From positions 806,001-870,000 of the forward strand of contig NZ_JBHULS010000001.1 of assembly GCF_042684585.1 (NCBI RefSeq): 64,000 nucleotides of DNA. The letters are read 5' to 3'. Position numbers and translations under genes: made by a program. The notes beneath the pieces were generated by a model. That model was not told where the DNA came from and did not search any database. It saw only the letters and a program-made list of their open reading frames with translations. The stretch is from Algorimicrobium sediminis (GTDB lineage: Bacteria > Bacteroidota > Bacteroidia > Flavobacteriales > Flavobacteriaceae). This document shows, piece after piece, positions 16,761 to 24,500 of this stretch (positions are counted from its first letter, which is position 1; each line of letters starts with the position of its first letter).

Positions 16761-17546
16761 TTAATTGGACTTAAAATAGCCCTTCATAATCCCGCGCTGG
16801 GAATCTTTTATAAATTGCAAAATTTCGTCGCGCTCTGGTGTTGCTTCCATTTCAGCTTCTATTATTTCAGCTGCTTGCGTGTTGTTATAGTTTTTTTGAT
16901 AAAGGATTCGGTAAATATCCTGAATTTCGCGAATTTTTTCGGTTGAGAACCCGCGTCTTCGCAGGCCAACAGAGTTAATACCAACATACGAGAGCGGTTC
17001 GCGTGCTGCCTTTACAAAAGGCGGAACGTCTTTACGCACCAAGGATCCGCCTGTAACAAAGGCATGGTTGCCTATAGAACAAAATTGATGCACAGCTGTC
17101 ATACCCGCTAAAACCACGTAATCGCCAACGGTAATATGGCCGGCCAAGGTGCTGTTATTTGAAAAAATACAATTATCGCCCACCACACAATCGTGTGCAA
17201 TATGACAATAAGCCATAATTAAACAATTGTTACCAATAACGGTTTTCATGCGGTCTGTTGTGCCTCTGTTTATGGTTACGCATTCACGAATGGTTACATT
17301 GTCGCCAATTTCTACCGTGGTATCTTCATCTTTATATTTTAAATCCTGTGGTGTTGCAGAAATAACAGCGCCCGGAAATATATTACAATTTTTTCCAATT
17401 CGGGCACCCTCCATAATGGTCACGTTGCTGCCAATCCAAGTTCCTTCGCCAATAACCACGTTATTGTGGATGGTAGTAAACGGATCGATAACAACATTTT
17501 TAGCTATTTTGGCTCCTGGATGTACGTAAGCTAGTGGTTGGTTCAT
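16761..17546 (-). CDS. lpxA: UDP-N-acetylglucosamine O-acyltransferase
   Basis: LpxA transfers a 3-hydroxyacyl chain from ACP to UDP-GlcNAc, the first step of lipid A synthesis in the cytoplasm. The 261-residue protein consists of hexapeptide repeats (about 1-185) and a C-terminal helical domain. The catalytic His118 lies in YCHIAHDCVVGDN, matching His125 of E. coli LpxA by motif. It follows lpxC-fabZ by 65 bases and precedes efp. Acyl chain length preference cannot be read by eye. Confidence 0.96.
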   Translation of the reverse strand: MNQPLAYVHPGAKIAKNVVIDPFTTIHNNVVIGEGTWIGSNVTIMEGARIGKNCNIFPGAVISATPQDLKYKDEDTTVEIGDNVTIRECVTINRGTTDRMKTVIGNNCLIMAYCHIAHDCVVGDNCIFSNNSTLAGHITVGDYVVLAGMTAVHQFCSIGNHAFVTGGSLVRKDVPPFVKAAREPLSYVGINSVGLRRRGFSTEKIREIQDIYRILYQKNYNNTQAAEIIEAEMEATPERDEILQFIKDSQRGIMKGYFKSN

Positions 17547-17611
17547 TATAATATGTTAGTTAGTTTTTGTTTGTGTTTTCAACCGGTTAAGATTGATACC
17601 CATTACAGGCT

Positions 17612-19021
17612 TTACTGCTTTACTTTTGATATTTGAGCCATTAATTCTGCTTCTGCACAAAGTTTTCCGTTGGCGTAGGCATAACCTTGCATGTGGCAAA
17701 TACCACGACGTATAGGTGTAATTAAATCGCATTTAAAAATTAAGGTATCGCCTGGCACCACCTTTTGCTTGAATTTTACATTATCTATTTTCATAAAAAA
17801 TGTTAGGTAGTTTTCTGGATCGGGCACGGTACTTAACACAAGTATGCCGCCCGTTTGTGCCATAGCTTCTACAATTAATACCCCAGGCATAACTGGTGCT
17901 CCTGGAAAATGTCCTGCAAAAAATGGCTCGTTCATAGTAACGTTTTTCATACCAATAACACCGGAGTCTGTTAATTCGTAAATTTTATCGATTAACAAAA
18001 AGGGTTGTCTGTGTGGCAACATGTTCATAATTTGATTCACATCCATTAGAGGTGGTTGATTCAAATCGATTGTTGGCACGTTGTTCCGGCGTTCATTTTT
18101 TATAAGCTTGCACATTTTTTTTGCAAACTGTGTATTTACATAATGGCCTGGCTTGTTGGCAATAACTTTTCCCTTAATATGGGTTTTAATTAATGCCAAA
18201 TCGCCAATAACATCCAGTAGCTTATGTCGTGCCGCTTCATTTGGATGATGCAAGGTTAAATTATCTAGAATACCATTTGGTTTTACAGCAATAGCATCTT
18301 TATTAAAAGCTACTTTTAGTTTTTCCATGGTTCCTAAAGAAAGCTCTTTATCTACATACACAATGGCATTGTTTAAATCGCCACCTTTAATAAGACCGTG
18401 CTCCAGTAAAGTTTCTATTTCATGTAAAAAACTAAAGGTTCGTGCGTTCGCTATTTCGCTTTTAAATTCCGAGATATTTTTAATAGATGCGTTTTGGGTT
18501 CCTAGCACTTTTGTACCAAAATCCACCATGGTGGTTACTTGGTATTCTTTGGCTGGCATTACGAGTATTTCGCTGCCTGTTTCTTCGTCTGTATAAGAAA
18601 TAACGTCTGTAACTTCGTAAGCTTCTCGAAAAGCATCTTGCTCTACAATACCCGCTTTTTCAATAGCTTCAACAAAAAATTTAGACGATCCATCCATAAT
18701 AGGTGGCTCGGATGCGTTCATTTCTAAAATCGCGTTATCTATATCCATACCAACAAGTGCCGCTAGCACATGTTCGCAGGTTTGAATGGTTACGCCATTT
18801 TTTTCCAAGCAGGTACCACGTTGGGTATTGGTAACATAAGCGGCATCTGCTTCAATTATAGGGTTCCCTTCTAAATCTATACGTTTAAAGGCAAAACCAA
18901 AATTTTCGGGTGCTGGTTTAAACGTTAAGGTTACCTGGTTACCGGTATGTAAGCCTACACCATTTAGCGAAATATCTTTCGCAATGGTTTTCTGTTTGAT
19001 ATCCGTTTTAATTATTCCCAT
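17612..19021 (-). CDS. lpxC/fabZ: LpxC-FabZ fusion: UDP-3-O-acyl-GlcNAc deacetylase and 3-hydroxyacyl-ACP dehydratase
   Basis: This 469-residue protein joins the committed lipid A deacetylase to a fatty-acid dehydratase, a fusion typical of Bacteroidota. In the LpxC part (about 1-305) the zinc ligands are His84 (TCEHVLAAL), His266 and Asp270 (ARHKLLDVIGD), and the His293 general acid sits in KPGHYVN. The FabZ part (about 325-469) has LPHRQPFLLID, the catalytic His371 in GHFPGAPVMPG and Glu385. The two compete for related 3-hydroxyacyl substrates, so fusion may balance lipid A and phospholipid flux. It overlaps lpxD by 14 bases. Confidence 0.97.
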   Translation of the reverse strand: MGIIKTDIKQKTIAKDISLNGVGLHTGNQVTLTFKPAPENFGFAFKRIDLEGNPIIEADAAYVTNTQRGTCLEKNGVTIQTCEHVLAALVGMDIDNAILEMNASEPPIMDGSSKFFVEAIEKAGIVEQDAFREAYEVTDVISYTDEETGSEILVMPAKEYQVTTMVDFGTKVLGTQNASIKNISEFKSEIANARTFSFLHEIETLLEHGLIKGGDLNNAIVYVDKELSLGTMEKLKVAFNKDAIAVKPNGILDNLTLHHPNEAARHKLLDVIGDLALIKTHIKGKVIANKPGHYVNTQFAKKMCKLIKNERRNNVPTIDLNQPPLMDVNQIMNMLPHRQPFLLIDKIYELTDSGVIGMKNVTMNEPFFAGHFPGAPVMPGVLIVEAMAQTGGILVLSTVPDPENYLTFFMKIDNVKFKQKVVPGDTLIFKCDLITPIRRGICHMQGYAYANGKLCAEAELMAQISKVKQ

Positions 19022-20036
19022 CTACTTTTTTTTCTATCTCGTTTATTGTTTTAACTAGTTTTGGTAGGTTTTTAAAATGAACGTAGGACTTGTTCCAGTC
19101 GCTATAATTAAATGATGGTGAGCCTTGTAGCACCTCATTGTCCTTAATATTTTTGCCAATTCCCGATTGTGCTTGAATTTTAACACCGTTTCCTATGGTT
19201 AAATGCCCAGCAATACCCACTTGACCACCAATAATGCAATTTTCGCCAATTTTGGTAGAACCTGCCACACCTGTTTGCGCAGCTATTACAGTATTTTTAC
19301 CAATTTCCACATTATGCGCTATTTGAATTTGGTTATCTAGTTTTACGCCTTTTCTAATTATGGTAGAACCTAAAGTGGCACGGTCTATAGTGGTGGCCGC
19401 ACCAACGTCTACAAAGTCCTCCAAAATAACATTGCCAATTTGTGGTACTTTGGTGTATTCGCCTTTATTATTTGGTGTAAAACCAAAACCATCTGCACCA
19501 ATTATAACCCCCGAATTTATAACACAATGTTCACCAATTAGCGAGTCTGAATATATTTTAGCGCCTGCAAATACCATGGTATTGTCTTTTATAACCACAT
19601 TATCGCCAATGTAACAATTAGGAAAAATTTTTACATTATTACCTATAATGACATTGTTTCCAAGGTATGAAAAAGCACCCACATAAATATTGTTGCCAAT
19701 TGTGGCGGACTCCGAAATAAAGCTGGGTTGCTCCACGCCTACTTTATTCAGTTTAACTTGGTTATAATATTCCAATAGTTTTGAAAATGCTTTATAGGCA
19801 TCATCTACCTTAATAAGGGTTGTTTCTATGGCTTTTTCGGGTACAAAACTTTTATTTACTATGGTAATAGAAGCTTTGGTTGTATATATATAAGGTGTGT
19901 ATTTTGGATTGGATAAAAAGGTTAAGGCACCGCTGGTACCTTCCTCTATTTTCGCTAATTTGGAAACCTCTATTGTGGCATCGCCCACAACATCACCATC
20001 TAATATACCGGCTATTTGTTCTGCTGTAAAATTCAT
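19008..20036 (-). CDS. lpxD: UDP-3-O-(3-hydroxyacyl)glucosamine N-acyltransferase
   Basis: LpxD adds the second acyl chain to the lipid A precursor made by LpxA and LpxC. The 342-residue form has an N-terminal uridine-binding domain (about 1-100), hexapeptide repeats (about 105-310) and the catalytic His in QIQIAHNVEIG. The reading frame extends 9 bases upstream to a TTG (20045), but the ATG at 20036 giving MNFTAEQIAGIL is the family start. The 3' end overlaps lpxC-fabZ by 14 bases. A second, shorter LpxD-like gene follows downstream at 15152. Confidence 0.95.
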   Translation of the reverse strand: MNFTAEQIAGILDGDVVGDATIEVSKLAKIEEGTSGALTFLSNPKYTPYIYTTKASITIVNKSFVPEKAIETTLIKVDDAYKAFSKLLEYYNQVKLNKVGVEQPSFISESATIGNNIYVGAFSYLGNNVIIGNNVKIFPNCYIGDNVVIKDNTMVFAGAKIYSDSLIGEHCVINSGVIIGADGFGFTPNNKGEYTKVPQIGNVILEDFVDVGAATTIDRATLGSTIIRKGVKLDNQIQIAHNVEIGKNTVIAAQTGVAGSTKIGENCIIGGQVGIAGHLTIGNGVKIQAQSGIGKNIKDNEVLQGSPSFNYSDWNKSYVHFKNLPKLVKTINEIEKKVDGNN

Positions 20037-20061
20037 TGGAAGCAAAAATAGAAAAAATGTA

Positions 20062-21303
20062 TTACATTTTATCTTTAGGGTAACATATATAATATTTTGT
20101 TACTGGTTTTGTTAACGCTTTTAGGTTTAGCTGATCGGAGGCCTTTACAATATTTTGAATTTTACCCGATTGAAATAATACATTTATAGGCTGATGCTCT
20201 TGCTCGTAAGCTTGATTAGAAATTGCACCCGTAAAAACAAAATAAGCCGCCTCCTGCGCCGAAATATTGTACTCCAATTGTAGCTGTTGCTTGTGTTTTT
20301 CTAGTTTTTCTGGCTTTATAGGATTTTTTTTCAGTTTAACCTTTAGTAATTGCCTGTTTATTATCATATAGCACAGGTTTCTTAAAACAAAATCGTTGTG
20401 ATTCTGCCAGGTTTTCATAGCCATAACAATGTCGTAATCATCTAGTTTTGAAAACTTATGTAACGTTTCGGGGTTAAAATTAGCTACTTGGATATCGTTT
20501 TTTAAAAAAAATTGCAAGGGCTTACTAGCCTCTAATTCAACACCTTGAAGTGTTAATTCTTTTGCACGCTGCAAAACCCGCATAATAAGCTGCTCTGCTG
20601 CTAAACTGGTTTTATGCAAATACACTTGCCAATACATAAGGCGTCTGGCTACTAAAAATTTTTCGATACTGTAAATACCTTTTTCCTCTATAACCAGAGC
20701 ATCGTTAACTACGTTTAACATGGTAATTAATCGGTCGCTATTTATATTTCCTTCAGCCACGCCGGTATAAAAACTATCGCGTTTTAAATAATCGGCTCGG
20801 TCCATATCAAACTGACTAGAAATAAGAGTACACATAAAGGGCCGGTGGTATTCTCCTTTAAATATTTGAATGGCAAGCGTTAATTTTCCGTTAAACTCGG
20901 TGTTTAACAACTCCATGAATTGTAGTGAAATATACTCATGACTCACTCCTCTAACAATACTGTGTTCCATGGAATGCGAAAATGGCCCATGCCCAATATC
21001 GTGCAACAAAATAGCGATATATAATGCGTTTTCTTCGTCTTCCGATATAGCAACCCCTTTAAAGCGAAGCACTTGAACTGCTTTTTGCATTAAATGCATA
21101 CAACCCAAGGCATGATGAAACCGCGTATGGTGGGCGCCAGGATACACTAAATAGGACAAACCCATTTGAGAAATGCGTCGTAAACGTTGGAAATATTTAT
21201 GCGCTATTAAATCAAAAATTAACGCATTGGGTATGGTAATAAATCCGTAAATTGGGTCGTTAAATATCTTGAGTTTGTTTTTTGTCTGCAAACCAGGTGT
21301 CAT
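20062..21303 (-). CDS. HD-domain phosphohydrolase, dGTPase-like
   Basis: This 413-residue cytoplasmic HD protein has metal-binding motifs: H-H-T-R-F-H-H near 58-64, LLHDIGHGPFSH at 99-110 (the HD pair is His101-Asp102), and a later Asp in FDMDRADYL. It belongs to the SpoT/dGTPase-type HD superfamily, whose members hydrolyse dGTP or other nucleotides. The substrate is not evident. It leads the lpx block and diverges from porX with 25 bases between starts, an arrangement I remember from other flavobacteria. A TAnnTTTG box overlaps that gap. Confidence 0.88.
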   Translation of the reverse strand: MTPGLQTKNKLKIFNDPIYGFITIPNALIFDLIAHKYFQRLRRISQMGLSYLVYPGAHHTRFHHALGCMHLMQKAVQVLRFKGVAISEDEENALYIAILLHDIGHGPFSHSMEHSIVRGVSHEYISLQFMELLNTEFNGKLTLAIQIFKGEYHRPFMCTLISSQFDMDRADYLKRDSFYTGVAEGNINSDRLITMLNVVNDALVIEEKGIYSIEKFLVARRLMYWQVYLHKTSLAAEQLIMRVLQRAKELTLQGVELEASKPLQFFLKNDIQVANFNPETLHKFSKLDDYDIVMAMKTWQNHNDFVLRNLCYMIINRQLLKVKLKKNPIKPEKLEKHKQQLQLEYNISAQEAAYFVFTGAISNQAYEQEHQPINVLFQSGKIQNIVKASDQLNLKALTKPVTKYYICYPKDKM

Positions 21304-21319
21304 TTAAATAATATATAAA

Positions 21320-21327
21320 CAAAGATA
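21320..21327 (-). promoter_or_regulatory. -7 box of the HD gene
   Basis: TATCTTTG on the minus strand matches the Bacteroidota consensus TAnnTTTG, 17 bases before the HD start. No convincing -33 TTG was seen at the usual distance. It lies within the 25-base divergent gap with porX, so the two promoters must overlap. Confidence 0.5.
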
Positions 21328-21328
21328 C

Positions 21329-22882
21329 ATGAACCATATAAATATTCTGTGGATTGACGATGAAATTGATTTACTTAAACCTCATATCCTTTTTCTTGAA
21401 CAAAAAAACTACCAAGTAACCCCTTGTAAAAGCGGTACAGAAGCCTTGGAAATTTTAGACCATACCAATTTCGATATCGTGTTTTTAGATGAAAATATGC
21501 CGGGCTTAACAGGCTTGGAAACTTTGCACGAAATAAAAGAAAAACGCGATACACTACCCGTGGTAATGATTACCAAAAGTGAAGAAGAATATATTATGGA
21601 AGAAGCTATAGGTAATAAAATAGCCGACTACCTTATAAAACCCGTAAATCCCAATCAGATTTTATTAAGTTTAAAAAAGAATTTGGACCATTCGCGGTTA
21701 ATCTCTGAAAAAACAACCTCCAATTACCAACAAGAGTTTCGTAAAATAGCCATGGATTTAGCTATGATAAGTAGCTACGAAGAATGGGTTGCGCTCTACC
21801 AGAAACTAATATACTGGGAGATGCAGCTGGAAGACATTGAAGATGCCAGTATGTTTGAAATTCTAGAATCGCAAAAAACCGAAGCCAACACCCAATTTGG
21901 TAAATTTATAGACAAACACTACCCAAATTGGTTTAAACCAGGCACAGACGCACCAACCTTGTCTCATAATTTGTTTAAGGACAAAGTTTTACCGGAAATT
22001 AGTAGGCAACAACCCACATTACTCGTCGTTATAGATAATTTGCGTTACGACCAATGGAAGGCTTTTGAACCCATTGTAAACACCTATTATAAAAAGCAAA
22101 AAGAAGATGCGTTTTTCAGCATATTACCAACAGCAACCCAATATGCACGAAACGCCATTTTTTCTGGTTTAATGCCCGCCGATATGGAAAAATTACATCC
22201 AGACCTTTGGAAAAATGATACAGACGACGGTGGCAAAAATTTATATGAAAACGAATTTTTAGAAGCGCAATTAAAACGTTTAGGCAGACAAGATTTGAAA
22301 ACCAAATATTACAAGGTAACCAATTTAAAAAATGGCAAACAATTAGTAGACAATTTTAAAACCTTAAAAGAATACGATTTAACAGTGGTTGTATATAATT
22401 TTGTTGATATGCTTTCACACTCTAAAACAGAAATGGATGTGGTTAAAGAGTTAGCATCCAACGACAAAGCCTATAGGTCCCTAACCCAAAGTTGGTTTAA
22501 AAATTCAGCCTTATTAGAAATGATACAACTAGGTCAACAGTTAGGCTTTAAGCTGCTCTTAACCACAGACCACGGCACTATAAATGTTAAAAACCCATCG
22601 AAGGTAATTGGCGACAAAGACACCTCTTTAAATCTCCGCTACAAAACAGGTAGAAGTTTAACCTATGAAAACAAAGACGTTTTGGTGGCAAAAGATCCTA
22701 AAACCATACATTTACCTGCAATAACTATGAGCAGTTCGTTTATTTTTGCTAAAAACGACTTATTTTTTGCCTACCCTAATAACTACAACCACTACGTAAG
22801 TTATTACCGCAATACCTACCAACATGGTGGGGTGTCGTTAGAAGAAATGATTATTCCGTTTGTAGTTTTAAATCCAAAATAA
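21329..22882 (+). CDS. porX: PorX-type response regulator with PglZ phosphatase-like domain
   Basis: The 517-residue protein begins with a receiver domain (about 1-120): acidic Asp10/Asp11, phosphoacceptor Asp54 (VFLDENMPG), Thr82, and Lys104-Pro105. A helical linker follows, then a PglZ/alkaline-phosphatase-superfamily domain (about 225-515) with VVIDNLRYDQW (Asp236), LPTATQYAR (Thr268/270 near the nucleophile position) and LLTTDHGT. This architecture is that of PorX, which with the PorY sensor kinase controls expression of the type IX secretion system in Bacteroidota. No T9SS structural gene or PorY gene is in the window. Confidence 0.93.
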   Translation: MNHINILWIDDEIDLLKPHILFLEQKNYQVTPCKSGTEALEILDHTNFDIVFLDENMPGLTGLETLHEIKEKRDTLPVVMITKSEEEYIMEEAIGNKIADYLIKPVNPNQILLSLKKNLDHSRLISEKTTSNYQQEFRKIAMDLAMISSYEEWVALYQKLIYWEMQLEDIEDASMFEILESQKTEANTQFGKFIDKHYPNWFKPGTDAPTLSHNLFKDKVLPEISRQQPTLLVVIDNLRYDQWKAFEPIVNTYYKKQKEDAFFSILPTATQYARNAIFSGLMPADMEKLHPDLWKNDTDDGGKNLYENEFLEAQLKRLGRQDLKTKYYKVTNLKNGKQLVDNFKTLKEYDLTVVVYNFVDMLSHSKTEMDVVKELASNDKAYRSLTQSWFKNSALLEMIQLGQQLGFKLLLTTDHGTINVKNPSKVIGDKDTSLNLRYKTGRSLTYENKDVLVAKDPKTIHLPAITMSSSFIFAKNDLFFAYPNNYNHYVSYYRNTYQHGGVSLEEMIIPFVVLNPK

Positions 22883-22975
22883 ATAATCCTTGAAGCGCAA
22901 AAAAAATCGATGAAATGCAAATTTAATTAGCATTTTTTAATTTTAATCCTTATTATTGCGTAAATAACATAAAAA

Positions 22976-23380
22976 TTGATTGTTAATTATAATATAGAAG
23001 CCATTAATACCGTGGCCCAACAGGTTTTAGATGCTGCAACTAATAAAGTACTGCTTTTTCATGGCGACATGGGAACAGGAAAAACGACTTTAATAAAAGC
23101 CATTTTGCAGCAATTAGGAAGCACAGATGTGGTAAGCAGTCCAACATTTTCGTTGGTTAATACTTACGATACGGGAAGCGGACCCGTTTACCATTTCGAC
23201 TTATACCGATTGGAAACTGTTGAAGAGGCCTACGACTTTGGTATTGAAGAATACCTAAGTAGTCCGCATTGGATTTTTATAGAATGGCCAGAATTAATAA
23301 GCGACCTACTCCCCCCATCCTACCATAGCATTTGTTTAACATTAGTAAACAACGAAACCAGACAATTACAATTTAAATAG
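22976..23380 (+). CDS. tsaE: tRNA threonylcarbamoyladenosine biosynthesis ATPase
   Basis: TsaE is the ATPase that works with TsaB/TsaD in forming t6A37 on ANN-decoding tRNAs. The 134-residue protein has Walker A GDMGTGKTTL (30-39), the VVSSPTFSLVNTY switch segment, HFDLYRL and WIFIEWPE. The likely start is a TTG at 22976: an in-frame TAA lies at 22970-22972 and no ATG occurs before the conserved N-terminus. It lies 93 bases after porX on the same strand. Confidence 0.93.
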   Translation: MIVNYNIEAINTVAQQVLDAATNKVLLFHGDMGTGKTTLIKAILQQLGSTDVVSSPTFSLVNTYDTGSGPVYHFDLYRLETVEEAYDFGIEEYLSSPHWIFIEWPELISDLLPPSYHSICLTLVNNETRQLQFK

Positions 23381-23517
23381 GGTTGTTACATGACTGACAA
23401 AATGACATAATTCTCAAACTGAGCCTTTTTACGGTAAAACCGTAATCGAAATTTTAAAAAAGCTTGTTTTTAACTTTTTTTTAACATTTCGAGCAAAAAT
23501 GCACCAAGTTTCTCATA

Positions 23518-23525
23518 TATATTTG
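23518..23525 (+). promoter_or_regulatory. -7 box of the 47-residue secreted peptide gene
   Basis: TATATTTG matches TAnnTTTG and lies 31 bases before the ATG at 23557. That would give a 5' leader of about 25 bases. It supports the small gene downstream being an independent transcription unit. Confidence 0.55.
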
Positions 23526-23556
23526 GGTAAATTAATTAATTAAATCCCTTACAATT

Positions 23557-23700
23557 ATGAAAACAAAGAAGTATTTTTTAGCAATCGCAATTTTTGGTGG
23601 TATGTTGTTTACAGCACAAGCAGCCCACATTATCGACTTAAATGATCAACAAACTACACAAGTTAAGAAAAAGGATATTAAAATTCCAACACACGGATAA
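23557..23700 (+). CDS. Secreted 47-residue peptide, function unknown
   Basis: An ATG-to-TAA ORF of 47 codons encodes a clear signal peptide (MKTKKYFLAIAIFGGMLF then TAQAA, probable cleavage after Ala22 or Ala23). The mature peptide is only about 25 residues and contains KKKDIKIPTHG at its end. It has its own promoter box 31 bases upstream, and two hairpins follow its stop. I recall similar short flavobacterial ORFs but no function. The mature part is charged and soluble, so a secreted or periplasmic peptide is the simplest reading. It could be missed by gene finders because of its size. Confidence 0.7.
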   Translation: MKTKKYFLAIAIFGGMLFTAQAAHIIDLNDQQTTQVKKKDIKIPTHG

Positions 23701-23715
23701 TTCAGTGTCTTTTGA

Positions 23716-23738
23716 AAGATTAATGAATAATCTTTCAG
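23716..23738 (+). terminator. Hairpin after the small peptide gene
   Basis: GAAAGATTA and TAATCTTTC form a 9-bp stem with loop ATGAA, 15 bases after the stop codon of the small secreted-peptide gene. The hairpin is followed by AGTTTTTCC, so it could act as a weak terminator or protect the 3' end of the short mRNA. Confidence 0.6.
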
Positions 23739-23756
23739 TTTTTCCTTTCTATATAA

Positions 23757-23790
23757 AAGTGTTCCTAGCTCAAACTGGGAGCACTTTTTT
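23757..23790 (+). terminator. Terminator downstream of the small peptide gene
   Basis: AAGTGTTCC and GGAGCACTT form a 9-bp stem (one G-U pair) followed by a run of T residues (CTTTTTTATT). This is a better intrinsic terminator than the hairpin just upstream, and it separates the peptide gene from the membrane protein at 23837. Confidence 0.75.
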
Positions 23791-23836
23791 ATTGTTTAAC
23801 AAATACAATTTAAACTGCCTTAATTAGAATATTCGT

Positions 23837-24379
23837 ATGACTATCGACAAATCAAGGTTTAAAAACCTAAAGGAAAATCTAAAAAAATCAGACAGAAGTA
23901 CTATTTTTATTGGTAGTATTATTGCCACATTCATTGCAACATCACCATACTTATTTTATTTATATGAAAGTATTCCCGATGGAAAAATTTGGAAAACATA
24001 CCTATTCACTTATGAGAGCATTCATTATGAGAATGCGAACGTTACTATGTGGCTTCTATCAGGTAAGCTCATTCCTTTATTATTTCTTTTAATTTGGTTT
24101 CTAACATGTCGTCATTGGTGGTACCACACATTGTTGGTGCCAATAGCCATGTATATTTATCAAATATTTGGTTTGTTTAATGATGATCTTAACTATATCG
24201 ATGAGCTTCAATTATTATATCTCGTGCCTATAATGGCTATTGTCGTACCTTCTATATATCTTGTTCGCGCCAAAATGTTTGATAAATTAAATACAGCTAA
24301 TAAATCGTTCCAAGAGTTGGAAGATGAGTTTATGATTAAGCCAACCACCTTTTGGGGTAAGATTAAGCAGTATTTTTAA
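23837..24379 (+). CDS. Four-helix membrane protein, function unknown
   Basis: The 180-residue product has four hydrophobic segments (about 22-46, 74-95, 97-116 and 128-150) and charged ends. The C-terminal tail (RAKMFDKLNTANKSFQELEDEF) is amphipathic and probably cytosolic. I recognise no named family. It precedes ald by 121 bases on the same strand, an arrangement I think is common in Flavobacteriaceae, although shared function is not implied. The ATG start follows a terminator, so it may have its own promoter. Confidence 0.72.
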   Translation: MTIDKSRFKNLKENLKKSDRSTIFIGSIIATFIATSPYLFYLYESIPDGKIWKTYLFTYESIHYENANVTMWLLSGKLIPLLFLLIWFLTCRHWWYHTLLVPIAMYIYQIFGLFNDDLNYIDELQLLYLVPIMAIVVPSIYLVRAKMFDKLNTANKSFQELEDEFMIKPTTFWGKIKQYF

Positions 24380-24500
24380 TTGTGTGTTTGTTTATCCTGT
24401 GGTATTTCTTTCGTTTTTCTAGGTGTTTAAAATTTCCAACTTTCTATTTTTAATAAAAATTTATTCGTAATTTGAGGTGTTAAAAATTTAGCCTTAAATT

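Noticed and set aside
23642..23827. ORF overlapping the small secreted peptide gene in another frame
   Set aside because: It crosses the stop codon of the better supported peptide gene and runs through both hairpins, so it is not a plausible gene.
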